A DNA stretch of 31,777 nt, from positions 1-31,777 of the forward strand of contig CAVGRN010000022.1 of NCBI GenBank assembly GCA_963631545.1, read 5' to 3'. The notes below the pieces were generated by a model. The model made no database searches. It was given only the letters and a program-made list of their open reading frames with translations, and was not told where the DNA came from. Source of the DNA: UBA1181 sp963631545 (GTDB taxonomy: Bacteria; Bacteroidota; Bacteroidia; Bacteroidales; Paludibacteraceae). Position numbers and translations under genes: made by a program. Shown here one piece after another: positions 8,501 to 15,636 of this stretch. Every line of letters begins with the position of its first letter. Position 1 is the stretch's first letter.

Positions 8501-11500
8501 GCATTTGTCAACACAGTTATCCTCCGTCAATTTATTGTTTATATGGTATAACGTCGGGGAGTCAAGCTCGTCCAACTGGCTGGCGTTGTAGACGTGGCTG
8601 CTGGCGTGTAGATCCGCTTCGTAGAGGTCAAGGTAAGTCAGATGGCCGGGGGTCTTGGCGTTCTGGTCCACATCACGGCCGCCCATGAAACGGATCACGG
8701 CGATATCCTTTCCGTTGATGTTTCCAATCACACGCAAAGAATCATATTGTGCGTAATTGCCGGTAAGGACGTAATCATCAGCGTCATACTTCAAACCTAG
8801 GGAGTCGGCAAGGGTCCCTGCCGTCGTGAGGTGCACGACCTTCAAGCCTTTGCGGTTGCTCAGCGAGTTGATGTGGTCTGCCACGCCTGCCCACTTCTCT
8901 TTGTAGAGCGCCTCGACGCTGTCTGCCACATAAATGATGTAGTTCGAAGGTAAGCCGGAGAAGACGATGTCCACATCCGCCTTGGCTGGAACAGGATTCT
9001 GGCAGATGATGCTTGTGAGGCCGCTACCTTTGAAGGCGTTATGGCCGATGGTGTCCACCTTTGACGGGATGGTCAGACTCGCCAACAGCGAGTTGTCCTT
9101 AAACGCCTCGCCGAGGATGGCGTGCGCGCTGTCGGGCAACATAATGCTCTGCAACTTCTTACAGCCCGAGAACATGCCGCTGTAGATGGTGTCCAAACCG
9201 CAGGCCTTGAACGTGCGGAACTCGTCGAACGACTCGATGTCGGTGTTGTTCCTGAAACGGTTCTTCAAGCCCTCTGGGGTGGCTCTCGTCGCGTCCAAGT
9301 ACGTCCAACTGTTATCGTTGAGATCGGTTTTGAACATGCAGTAGTTTTTGAGCAGGCTGAACACGTTCTCGTCCATTGGCTCAAAGAGGCAAGGAGTTAT
9401 CTTATCTGCGTAAGGCTCCCAGTTAGGACTTGTCAGAAATGGGATCTCCTGGTCGAGGTCCACTTTGATGCGGAGGTTGTCGCAACCGTCGAACACGCCG
9501 TTGCACAAAGCCACTTGGTTTGGCGTGATGCTTTCTATGTGGTTGCTTCCGTCCGTCACTTGGTAAACCAGGTTGAAGTCGCGGAAATTCTTGCAGTTCG
9601 CGAAGGCGGAGTCGCGCAGCGTGATGTTGAAGCCAGTGTAGACATCGCCGCTGAACGAGTGGGAGTCGGTAACATCCAACTGTTTGAGGTTCTCGTTTCC
9701 GTAGAACGCTTTCTTGCAGACGACGTCAAGTTTATAGTTGAAGTAGTTGCCGTAGTCGTTGATGAGGGCGGCGAGACCGTTGTTGCCCTTCAAGTCTTTG
9801 TCGTCCGCACCGAAAATGTCGACGTGCCAGATGTTCTGGTCGCCCGATTCTGTAATCAGCGGCATCGTGTTCGTGTCGTAGTGGTAGGTATAGCGGCAGC
9901 CCCACTCCGATTGGTCTTCCACGTTGGCGACGGCCTTCGTTTCATACAGGTTTTTGTATTTCCCCCAGTATTCATCGTCGAGGAATTGGTCGAGTACATC
10001 CGCGCCCACTTTGATTTTCACCTTCGAGGTGTCGCATCCGGCAAGGAAGTCGCCCGTAAGCACGAAGTTGCTTGGCGTGAGCGATTTTTCTCGGCTTTGG
10101 TAGCGGCAATTCAACACGAGGTTGATGGTTGTGAGGTTGTCGCAGCCGGCGAAACAGGAGTCTGGAAGCACCACCGTCATTGGCACATACGGTATGTAAC
10201 CATTAGGGTTGTCCTTGAAGCTTATGGTCTTGAGGTTCTTCTTGTTACGGAACGCATCATCAGCGATGAACGCGCAACTCTTTCGATGGTTCACACCCGT
10301 CATGTCAGTAGAGCCTTCAGGATGCACGTAGAGGACTGCGTCGGCTACGTTGCCGCCCACCGACTTGACGTACATCTGCTCAACATTACGGCGTTTCCTC
10401 ACCGTAACCCAATCAAAAGTATTGATATGCCAGGTAGGTTCGCGTTGGAATCGCTTGATTGAACTTTGTACAATATAATCCGAGGCCCTTCGCACGTTTT
10501 GAGCAGCGAGGTCGGCAGGCTTCGCCACTGCGGAAGTTAATCCGAACATCATATACCCCCTGTATGCAGCGCAAGCCATGTTCACTTTTTCTGCGGCAGC
10601 CAAAACTTGCTTTTCTGCGTTATTCAAACTACCTAATGTTCCCAAGGAATTGTTTATTTCACGCTTAGCTTGCCATTTAGTGGCCATGAATGCGAAACTA
10701 GGTACTTTGAGATAATCTTTGGGTGTTAACTTAGATGGTGTCCCTTTTAGTATGTTAATAACTGAGTTAAGGGGCTCTTTAATATTAAGTAAAGAATATG
10801 AATAATATAGCGCCTCAGCCACAATGATCGGTGCGTTCCATAAAGACGCATTCAAATTGCTAAACTCTGTGCTTGCGATGGTGTTTGGAGAGTAGGAGAC
10901 ATAGTCGTATGTGATTCCGTCTACTTCGATCGGTTTTTGTTTCGTTGGCGAATAGTAGGCTGGCACGATGTACTTTTTGTACTGGCTCCAATTGGCATCG
11001 TTGATGTAGTCTTCGTAGTAGTCTGGCAACACTCTGATGTGGAATGTTGAGTCGACTCCGTCGAACACGTTCTCGCCAATGAAAATCTGCGTAGGTGCGA
11101 TGGCCTCGTAGTGGTTCGTCCCATCGGTAACGTAATAGAACATGTTCAACTCTTTGAGGTTGGAGCAGCCTTTGAAGGTCTCGTCCGGAATTACCAATGA
11201 CAGCGAGGTGTTGGCGTCGCCGGAGTAGCTTGCGCAGTCCTCGAAGATTATGCTCTTGACATGCGTGTTTCCTTGAAATCCAGACGCAACAAGTTCAATG
11301 GTCTTGTAGTCGGTCGTCGTGCCGATATCGTTGAAGAGGCGCACCTCGCCATCCTTGCTGTCGATGGTTGTGTTGTCGATACCGCTTGCCTTCAGATAGT
11401 AGACGGTTTCGGACGCATCTGGACACAACACGCTGTTGCTCTTGAAGTTGCGGTATTCACCCACCCACGGTTTGACGATGTTCTCCATGATCGTGGTGTC

Positions 11501-14278
11501 GCGGTTGGTGTAGCGTGTCTGCCCGTCTTCCGACGTGTAATAGGAGTATTTCACGCCGTTCTCTGTGAAGTTCGTCCAATTAAAGTCTTCGGCTTTCAGC
11601 AGGTCTTTGTAGTTTTTCCAGAGGGAATCCTCCTGGAACTCCGCCAACAGTGCCCTCGGAACGCGGATCTGCACGTTCTTGCAGCCGTCGAACACGCCCT
11701 TTCCGATTGGCATCTGGCTCGGGTGGATGGCCTCGTAGTGGTCGTCGCCCATATCCGAAGAGAGAACGACATCGAAGTATTCAAGGTTCTCGCAGTTGGC
11801 GAACGCCGAGTCGCCGATGGCGATGTTGAAGTCGTAGTAGATGTCTGACGCATCCGCCATGATCTGCTCGAACTGCACCTGTTGGATGTCCGAATTGCCC
11901 TTGAACGCTCCAGCCCAGATTTTGGTCGTGTTATAGTTGTAGGTTTCTCCTATGTCTTGGTATATTCTGAGCGTGGTCTTGTTGCTTGCCGCGCCTTCCA
12001 CATGCACCATCCAGACGTTCGCATCGTTTTTTCCTTTCTTGACAACCATGCTTCCTTTCGCGTCGCGGTTGCGGTCGTAAACATACTTCACACCGTCCGT
12101 ACTCCAGTTGACGGTGCTGCGCATGCTCGTCGTAGGCACGAGGAAGGATTTGTAGCTGCTCCAAAGTGAGTCGTTGCAGAACGCCTCGTAATACTCGGCA
12201 TCGACGTAGATCTTAGCGTTCGGACATTGGGCGAACATCTGCTTGCCTGCTGGTTTGACGTCGTCCGGACGGAGCATCACGATGTGGTCGTCGTCCGCAT
12301 ACATGGTGTAGCGCATATAGAGGCTCTTGAACGTCGCATCGAACGCATAGTCGGCAATGGTAATGTCGAGCCAGTTGCTGGCTTTCGTGCCTGACAAGTT
12401 GCTGTTGTTGTCGATGAAGTCGAGGCTCTCAATGCCTTTTAGGTTCTCGATGGACTTGGTCCGGTAGCTGTTCCACGAGCCTATGTCGTTGATGACGTGG
12501 AAGTTCTTCTTCGACTTGTCGTCCACGTCCGTAACCTTCGTGATGTAGGTTTTTCCACCATTCTCAGCGACATCGGTCGCTCCCGTCAGGGCGTATACCA
12601 GTCCGTCCTCAACGTAGGTGTCGTTGTTGTTCGTGATCTTGACGAGGTTCTCGCCCCAGATGTCTGCGGATTCCGTCGCGGAGCCGTCAATAGTGATTAC
12701 CACCGTACCGTTCGGCTTGTCCACATAGCAGTCTGTCATGGTTGTGGCAGAGCCGTCGACTGAGCCGACAACGCCGCCCACCTTCGACGTTCCGTCCACC
12801 AAGGATGTTCCGACGACGTAACACCGTGCGATGGCGACACCCGATTCTATGCGCCCGGCGATACCGCCCACATAGCTCTTCTGATTGTTGATGGTGCCTT
12901 GGAACGAGCATGCCTCGATCCTTGCGCCAGACTCCGCCTTACCGACGATACCGCCGACGTAGTTCCTTTCATTCTCTGTCAACTCAGTGCCGACGAGGAC
13001 AGCCTCCACGACGTGGCAGTCGCCTATCAGACAAGAGTCGCCCGAGTTTGTCGCATAGCCGGCGATGAAGCCCACATAGCCGTAACTATTATTAATGGTT
13101 GGATTTTTAAGGACGATGTTTTTCACCGCTCCTTCAGATATATATCCGAAAAGACCCGCATACTCCTGGTCGGCGATGACGAGATTGGAGATGCTGTGGT
13201 CTTGTCCGTCGAATTGTCCCTTGAAAGGGTTCGTCTTTGAACCTATTGGGGTGAAGGACTTGATTTTACTCATGTCGATGTCTGCCATCAACTTGCACTT
13301 CGCATCCGTCGCGTTATTCTGGTTCACCATTTCTTCGAATTTCTGCAACTGGGTGGCAGTGTGGATCTCGTACCAGCCGTCATAGCTCTTTGGCTCGTCC
13401 GAGAACGACTCCGCGGCGCAAATTCTGCCGCTCGTCCCTTCACTCGTCACCTTCACGGCAGACTCCACGAGGCAGTCTACGAGGGTGTTCGCTTTACTCT
13501 TCTCGGAGCAGAGTCCAGCGACTCCACCCACATTGTTGGCACCCCAAACGTGGATCCACGACTTCTTCTCGGCTTTCAGCAGGCAACGCTCAATGGTCGA
13601 GTTTTCCGCCGTTCCGACGATACCGCCCACATTCTGGCACTCCACCATGATGTAGCCCTCCGCCTGACAATCGGCGACGGTTCCATGCTCAATGTAACCC
13701 ACGATGCCTCCCACGGAATTGAGTTTTCCGTAGATACTGTCCACCAACTCGAAGGCGACACCGCTCACCGAGCAGTTGCTGATGACGGCGTCTTTCGCAT
13801 AACCGCAGACGACACCCATGCCGGTGCCACCTTGCACGCTCTCGCCCGTCACAGCCGTAACGCCCTGCACTTCAACGCTGTCGATGGTTGCACCATCCAC
13901 ATAGCCGAACAAGCCGCAACCGGCTCCTGGAACTAATTTGAGATTACTGAGGGCGTGTCCACCACCGGCGAAACTTCCCTTGAAAGGGTTGGACTCCGAA
14001 CCGATGTGGTTGAGAGCCAAGCTGCTGAGGTCGATGTCGGCGGTGAGCCGTCCGTCGATCTCGTTGTCGCCCGAGTTCACCTTGTCGGCGAACCACGCCA
14101 AATCATCGGCCGTGGCGAGTTCATAGTACCCGTCAGAGCCTTGCGTCGGGTCGGCTGCCACAGTACTTGCAACGCTCGTCCAAAACAATAGGAACAAGAG
14201 GGACAGACACTGCCGAACGCCTCTTTCCGAAAGTTTTACTCTCATAAATTTTTGGTTTTTATTATTGAATTTTCTCAT
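5426..14278 (-). CDS. Giant secreted GLUG/BspA-type leucine-rich repeat protein with C-terminal sorting-like tail
   Basis: The product of about 2,950 residues has a signal peptide whose hydrophobic core is near residues 25-41, ending AST-VAA before DPTQG. Two GLUG modules (about 50-290 and 300-560) carry repeated VGGIVG-type turns. Five tandem BspA-like leucine-rich modules follow (about 560-1640), with IGDSAFANC/VFDGC turns and W-x-x-Y anchors. Two longer BspA modules share DIAVIR and LDLY-A-D blocks. Two related domains with a TL-(L/V)PF core come next. The tail VEIYSVDG...PKGVYIVNG resembles type IX sorting domains. BspA and GLUG proteins are surface or secreted adhesin-like proteins, so a surface-binding role is inferred and no ligand is known. 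A second in-frame ATG at 14245 has an A-rich upstream region and gives a neater signal peptide, so the true start may be there. No frameshift was noticed. Confidence 0.93.
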   Translation of the reverse strand: MRKFNNKNQKFMRVKLSERGVRQCLSLLFLLFWTSVASTVAADPTQGSDGYYELATADDLAWFADKVNSGDNEIDGRLTADIDLSSLALNHIGSESNPFKGSFAGGGHALSNLKLVPGAGCGLFGYVDGATIDSVEVQGVTAVTGESVQGGTGMGVVCGYAKDAVISNCSVSGVAFELVDSIYGKLNSVGGIVGYIEHGTVADCQAEGYIMVECQNVGGIVGTAENSTIERCLLKAEKKSWIHVWGANNVGGVAGLCSEKSKANTLVDCLVESAVKVTSEGTSGRICAAESFSDEPKSYDGWYEIHTATQLQKFEEMVNQNNATDAKCKLMADIDMSKIKSFTPIGSKTNPFKGQFDGQDHSISNLVIADQEYAGLFGYISEGAVKNIVLKNPTINNSYGYVGFIAGYATNSGDSCLIGDCHVVEAVLVGTELTENERNYVGGIVGKAESGARIEACSFQGTINNQKSYVGGIAGRIESGVAIARCYVVGTSLVDGTSKVGGVVGSVDGSATTMTDCYVDKPNGTVVITIDGSATESADIWGENLVKITNNNDTYVEDGLVYALTGATDVAENGGKTYITKVTDVDDKSKKNFHVINDIGSWNSYRTKSIENLKGIESLDFIDNNSNLSGTKASNWLDITIADYAFDATFKSLYMRYTMYADDDHIVMLRPDDVKPAGKQMFAQCPNAKIYVDAEYYEAFCNDSLWSSYKSFLVPTTSMRSTVNWSTDGVKYVYDRNRDAKGSMVVKKGKNDANVWMVHVEGAASNKTTLRIYQDIGETYNYNTTKIWAGAFKGNSDIQQVQFEQIMADASDIYYDFNIAIGDSAFANCENLEYFDVVLSSDMGDDHYEAIHPSQMPIGKGVFDGCKNVQIRVPRALLAEFQEDSLWKNYKDLLKAEDFNWTNFTENGVKYSYYTSEDGQTRYTNRDTTIMENIVKPWVGEYRNFKSNSVLCPDASETVYYLKASGIDNTTIDSKDGEVRLFNDIGTTTDYKTIELVASGFQGNTHVKSIIFEDCASYSGDANTSLSLVIPDETFKGCSNLKELNMFYYVTDGTNHYEAIAPTQIFIGENVFDGVDSTFHIRVLPDYYEDYINDANWSQYKKYIVPAYYSPTKQKPIEVDGITYDYVSYSPNTIASTEFSNLNASLWNAPIIVAEALYYSYSLLNIKEPLNSVINILKGTPSKLTPKDYLKVPSFAFMATKWQAKREINNSLGTLGSLNNAEKQVLAAAEKVNMACAAYRGYMMFGLTSAVAKPADLAAQNVRRASDYIVQSSIKRFQREPTWHINTFDWVTVRKRRNVEQMYVKSVGGNVADAVLYVHPEGSTDMTGVNHRKSCAFIADDAFRNKKNLKTISFKDNPNGYIPYVPMTVVLPDSCFAGCDNLTTINLVLNCRYQSREKSLTPSNFVLTGDFLAGCDTSKVKIKVGADVLDQFLDDEYWGKYKNLYETKAVANVEDQSEWGCRYTYHYDTNTMPLITESGDQNIWHVDIFGADDKDLKGNNGLAALINDYGNYFNYKLDVVCKKAFYGNENLKQLDVTDSHSFSGDVYTGFNITLRDSAFANCKNFRDFNLVYQVTDGSNHIESITPNQVALCNGVFDGCDNLRIKVDLDQEIPFLTSPNWEPYADKITPCLFEPMDENVFSLLKNYCMFKTDLNDNSWTYLDATRATPEGLKNRFRNNTDIESFDEFRTFKACGLDTIYSGMFSGCKKLQSIMLPDSAHAILGEAFKDNSLLASLTIPSKVDTIGHNAFKGSGLTSIICQNPVPAKADVDIVFSGLPSNYIIYVADSVEALYKEKWAGVADHINSLSNRKGLKVVHLTTAGTLADSLGLKYDADDYVLTGNYAQYDSLRVIGNINGKDIAVIRFMGGRDVDQNAKTPGHLTYLDLYEADLHASSHVYNASQLDELDSPTLYHINNKLTEDNCVDKCMFYGLSRLKTLILPKSATSIKKNAFCYCQNLETLVVGDGIKSVSGTILEACPNIQNLVLLPDKLNVDEDTWEAAAVSFYIMENIPSGRFSLIFTSCKSLPSYAGDIAYYSQADTILTCFEDDAVLEAMKKQHIFYASGLVGVGDIKGFVSGNADIRKFNELFYTSVDSLGEGSLTNMPNLQEVTLPADVKSITADAFKGCTALTKIWALSSECAALAEDAFEDLPENFVIIVPEGLEDQYRKAWPQYKEHIQGYRAPRVGVTEVTLTEKNTLGEKLGFTVKSKDNWSGASTFITSITGDMPTITGLKVSGPIGSKDIAVIRMLAGRDWEGNPVYTNNLRYLDLYDADIREDDIIFVSVESTLLSVKKDDVVPENMLYQCDNLETVILPRTAKEIDDYALFDMFSLETVVVGDNTTYIGNDALGECNNLSKMIFLCGKKPDLNHDAFTDPADPEDDNHKVSNMYVRKSLVNDYAADEQFTGHAGAINSKFADDELFRAYGSKAIANEDDLASVDSIYGWFDNFPGVTDLTSLSRSAITDLRSNELDSLANLKHIALPRTLTEIGAGVFSRNSNLAWADLSECDSLKTDIDILDITPTALLYTPGVLGASDKDNVVYKSGDDLNCERFVLTHERDYDVPKAFTAQGVTFTRKFAADSMYTLTLPFEMMAPKGAKVFQLEKNVGDTLHFSYADSIHTDMPYVLRTTDTLLIAVDDETFIEATPVRMNQIKTADFVMTGALKSISNADAADMKVMLLGDSSRWNLVTTANALSVDPFSAYMQGTSAAAGTSPRSVLEYVAPETLVLDEAKNLSALIEQHNGESVNVKVKRQFKANEWNTLCVPFSVPVKDTAFAGMQIVALAQIEDSVLTFTDVDDSIKAGVAYLVKPEEDVTELFFGEVTINNKLREATNDYDLAGTYEPVNGDDETIYTLKGGALELVSKNDSVNSLGGYFKVPSKDADDITLVIGDEVIKKVIETDLIEVLSEVDLGKTVEIYSVDGLYRGCDLRQVPKGVYIVNGVKMLKKEDW
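5610..6580 (-). repeat. Duplicated beta-rich C-terminal domain in the giant protein
   Basis: Two diverged copies are encoded at about 6160-6580 and 5610-6055. Copy A has TRKFAADSMYTLTLPFEM, a later VFQLEK, then PYVLRT. Copy B has KRQFKANEWNTLCVPFSV, a later IVALAQ, then AYLVKP. The shared order R-x-F-x-A, TL-x-(L/V)PF, a hydrophobic strand and a (P/A)Y-(V/L)-(L/V) strand shows an internal duplication at protein level. The DNA has diverged. Confidence 0.6.
7040..8862 (-). repeat. Two large BspA modules with DIAVIR blocks
   Basis: Two related modules are encoded at about 7741-8862 and 7040-7725. Both start with a GLKV/GVTEV strand and an L-x-(D/E)-(S/K)-LG(L/F) segment. Both then carry a GxI-G-KDIAVIR-(F/M)-x-(G/A)-GRD block and LDLY-(E/D)-AD, followed by leucine-rich turns such as NAFCYCQNLETLVVGD. 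This is the standard layout of BspA-family proteins of oral and gut Bacteroidales. Confidence 0.65.
9360..12610 (-). repeat. Five tandem leucine-rich modules ending in W-x-x-Y anchors
   Basis: Each module opens with a DG(V/I/L)-x-Y strand and passes through leucine-rich turns (for example DSAFANCENLEY, DETFKGCSNLKE, DSCFAGCDNLTT). It ends with a spacer and a W-x-x-Y-K motif. The anchors fall near 12150, 11615, 10990, 9965 and 9415. Spacings are about 178, 208, 342 and 183 residues, so one module is about 150 residues longer than the rest. Confidence 0.65.
10440..10880 (-). other. AT-rich helical insert inside the fourth leucine-rich module
   Basis: About 145 codons (residues near 1130-1280) interrupt a module between its opening VDGITYDYVS strand and a WHINTFDW strand. 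The inserted protein is alanine- and lysine-rich and predicted helical by eye (KQVLAAAEKVNMACAAYRGY, AKPADLAAQNVRRASDYIVQ), unlike the beta-rich surroundings. The DNA around 10690-10820 is visibly richer in A and T than the rest of the gene. The reading frame stays open throughout. Confidence 0.6.
12599..14131 (-). repeat. Two GLUG modules at the N-terminus of the giant protein
   Basis: Module 1 spans residues about 50-290 and module 2 about 300-560. Each opens with DG(Y/W)YE(L/I)-x-TA-x-x-L, then a (A/M)DIDxS strand and IGS-(E/K)-(S/T)-NPFKG-(S/Q)-F. Several GLUG turns follow (VGGIVGYIEHG, VGGIVGTAENS, VGGIAGRIESG). The family is usually a right-handed beta-helix-like repeat in secreted proteins. 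Confidence 0.7.
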
Positions 14279-14387
14279 CTAATCAATCGTCTAACCACAT
14301 AAGGCACGCATTACCGTATGCCGTCAAAAAAATTTTGCAAAGGTAGAGATTTATTTCAAATTATAGATGTTTGTTCCTGATAATAAT

Positions 14388-14395
14388 TAATTTTG
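14388..14395 (+). promoter_or_regulatory. Candidate -7 promoter box (TAATTTTG) for the CYTH gene
   Basis: TAATTTTG matches TAnnTTTG exactly and ends 19 bases before the ATG at 14415, giving a short leader. The nearest upstream TTTG (14370-14373) is only 14 bases away, shorter than the usual 19-21, so the -33 part is unconvincing. Confidence 0.4.
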
Positions 14396-14414
14396 CCCAA
14401 AAGCAGACTACCAA

Positions 14415-14894
14415 ATGAATATAGAGATTGAAAGAAAATTCCTGATGCGGAATGAAACTTGGCGCGACGCAGGTTCCGTGGGCGTGTTGTACAAGCAAGC
14501 CTATTTGAACGAGAAAGGCGACAACACCGTGCGCGTGCGCATTGAAGGCGATAAAGGAAAACTGACCATCAAAAGCAAAGCCACAAACATCTCGAGGATG
14601 GAGTTTGAGTACGACATACCGATGGAGGATGCGGAAAATATGTTCAAAATAGCGAAGACCGCAACGGTCGAGAAACTGCGCCACAAAATTATGTTCGAAG
14701 GGAAGTGCTGGGAGGTGGATGAGTTTCTGGGGGACAACGCCGGGTTGGTAGTGGCTGAGATAGAGCTGAAATCGGAGGATGAACCATTTGCCAAACCCTC
14801 GTGGATAGGCGAGGAGGTGTCTGGCGACAAGCGCTACACTAACGCCAACTTAGCACGCAAGCCCTTCAAGGAGTGGGGCGGGTCAAAATTTTAG
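14415..14894 (+). CDS. CYTH domain protein, probable short-chain triphosphatase
   Basis: CYTH/triphosphate tunnel metalloenzymes hydrolyse tripolyphosphate, thiamine triphosphate or similar substrates with a divalent metal. The signature ExExK is present as EIERK at residues 4-8. Alternating charged strands line the expected tunnel, including TVRVRI, KLTIKSK, EFEYDI, WEVDEF and VVAEIELKSEDE. The length of 159 residues fits the single-domain bacterial members, which act mostly as inorganic tripolyphosphatases; some relatives are class IV adenylate cyclases, so the substrate stays open. The start is the ATG after a promoter-like box. Its last 12 bases overlap the end of trmN6 on the other strand, and no hairpin separates them. 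Confidence 0.88.
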   Translation: MNIEIERKFLMRNETWRDAGSVGVLYKQAYLNEKGDNTVRVRIEGDKGKLTIKSKATNISRMEFEYDIPMEDAENMFKIAKTATVEKLRHKIMFEGKCWEVDEFLGDNAGLVVAEIELKSEDEPFAKPSWIGEEVSGDKRYTNANLARKPFKEWGGSKF

Positions 14895-15596
14895 GTAGTA
14901 CTCTTTTGTAAGGTTCTTGTACTCTTCGGAGTATTGGTGGCGACCGCCTGCTTCTATCACCAAATCAGCCTCAACACATTCAAAAGGTTGGAACGAGAAC
15001 TCTGCCAAAAACCGTTTTGGTGAAGCTGTCGGGGTGGGGTAGACTCTCAGTATACGCCGTGGAAGCAGTTTATGCGCCTCTGCCATTTCAATGAATGACG
15101 CTTGCTCAGGATAGGGGAGGACAACCGAAAATAACCCATCCGGCGAGAGGAGGCGGGCAACTCCCGAAAGCAAGTCCCCGTAGGTGAGTGATGCTGTGTG
15201 CCGTGCCGCTGTCCGTCCGCCGTCGGGCGACTGTAACGAATGGTTGAAGTAGGGGGGATTGCTGATGATATGGTTGAAACGCTCCGTCCCATCTACCGAG
15301 AAATTTTGAAGAGAAACATTCTCAATTTGGATTCTATCTGCCCACGGACTTCGGGAAGCGTTTCCCTGGGCTTGCCTTGCCGCCGCTGTATCTATCTCAA
15401 TTCCAACGATTTGGGCCTTAGAGCGTTGTGCCGTCATCAGAGAGAGGAGTCCCGTCCCCGCCCCGATATCCAAAATGCGGATGGCGTTCTCCACGCAAGC
15501 CCATGCTCCGAGGAGAACGCCATCTGTTCCTACTTTCATTGCACAATTCTCCTGATACACAGTGAATTGCTTGAATTGGAAATAAGGGTTTGGCAT
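14883..15596 (-). CDS. trmN6: tRNA1(Val) (adenine37-N6)-methyltransferase TrmN6 family
   Basis: This YfiC/TrmN6-type enzyme methylates N6 of A37 in tRNA-Val using S-adenosylmethionine. The 237-residue product starts with FQFKQFTVYQENCAMKVGTD, typical of the family. It has the AdoMet motif LDIGAGTGLL at residues 42-51 and the N6-adenine catalytic motif NPPY at 113-116, preceded by HIIS. It lies 29 bases after the exonuclease gene and is the last gene of the ssb-to-trmN6 chain. Its tail overlaps the CYTH gene by 12 bases in convergent orientation. The RNA substrate is inferred from the family. Confidence 0.88.
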   Translation of the reverse strand: MPNPYFQFKQFTVYQENCAMKVGTDGVLLGAWACVENAIRILDIGAGTGLLSLMTAQRSKAQIVGIEIDTAAARQAQGNASRSPWADRIQIENVSLQNFSVDGTERFNHIISNPPYFNHSLQSPDGGRTAARHTASLTYGDLLSGVARLLSPDGLFSVVLPYPEQASFIEMAEAHKLLPRRILRVYPTPTASPKRFLAEFSFQPFECVEADLVIEAGGRHQYSEEYKNLTKEYYLKF

Positions 15597-15620
15597 ACTA
15601 TCTCACCCTTGTATATCGTA

Positions 15621-15636
15621 GAATCCTAACGGATTC
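15621..15636. other. Small dyad across the exonuclease stop codon
   Basis: GAATCC at 15621-15626 and GGATTC at 15631-15636 form a perfect 6-bp inverted repeat around TAAC. It includes the minus-strand stop codon at 15626-15628. There is no U tract, so it is a weak hairpin at best. Confidence 0.35.

Noticed and set aside
9122..10462. Long plus-strand open frame of 446 codons opposite the giant gene
   Set aside because: It lies wholly antisense to well-recognised leucine-rich repeat coding, has no recognisable domain, and its translation is Val/Arg/His-rich as expected for a reverse frame of GC-rich coding DNA. The same applies to 6056-7291.
9360..14131. Repeated units considered as a CRISPR or DNA-level tandem array
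   Set aside because: The repetition is at protein level, with diverged DNA and no constant short repeats and spacers; it is leucine-rich and GLUG coding sequence.
14279..14414. Promoter for the giant gene in the gap upstream of 14278
   Set aside because: Only imperfect forms such as TACCTTTTG and TATAATTTG were found on the minus strand, without the right spacing, so no feature is claimed.
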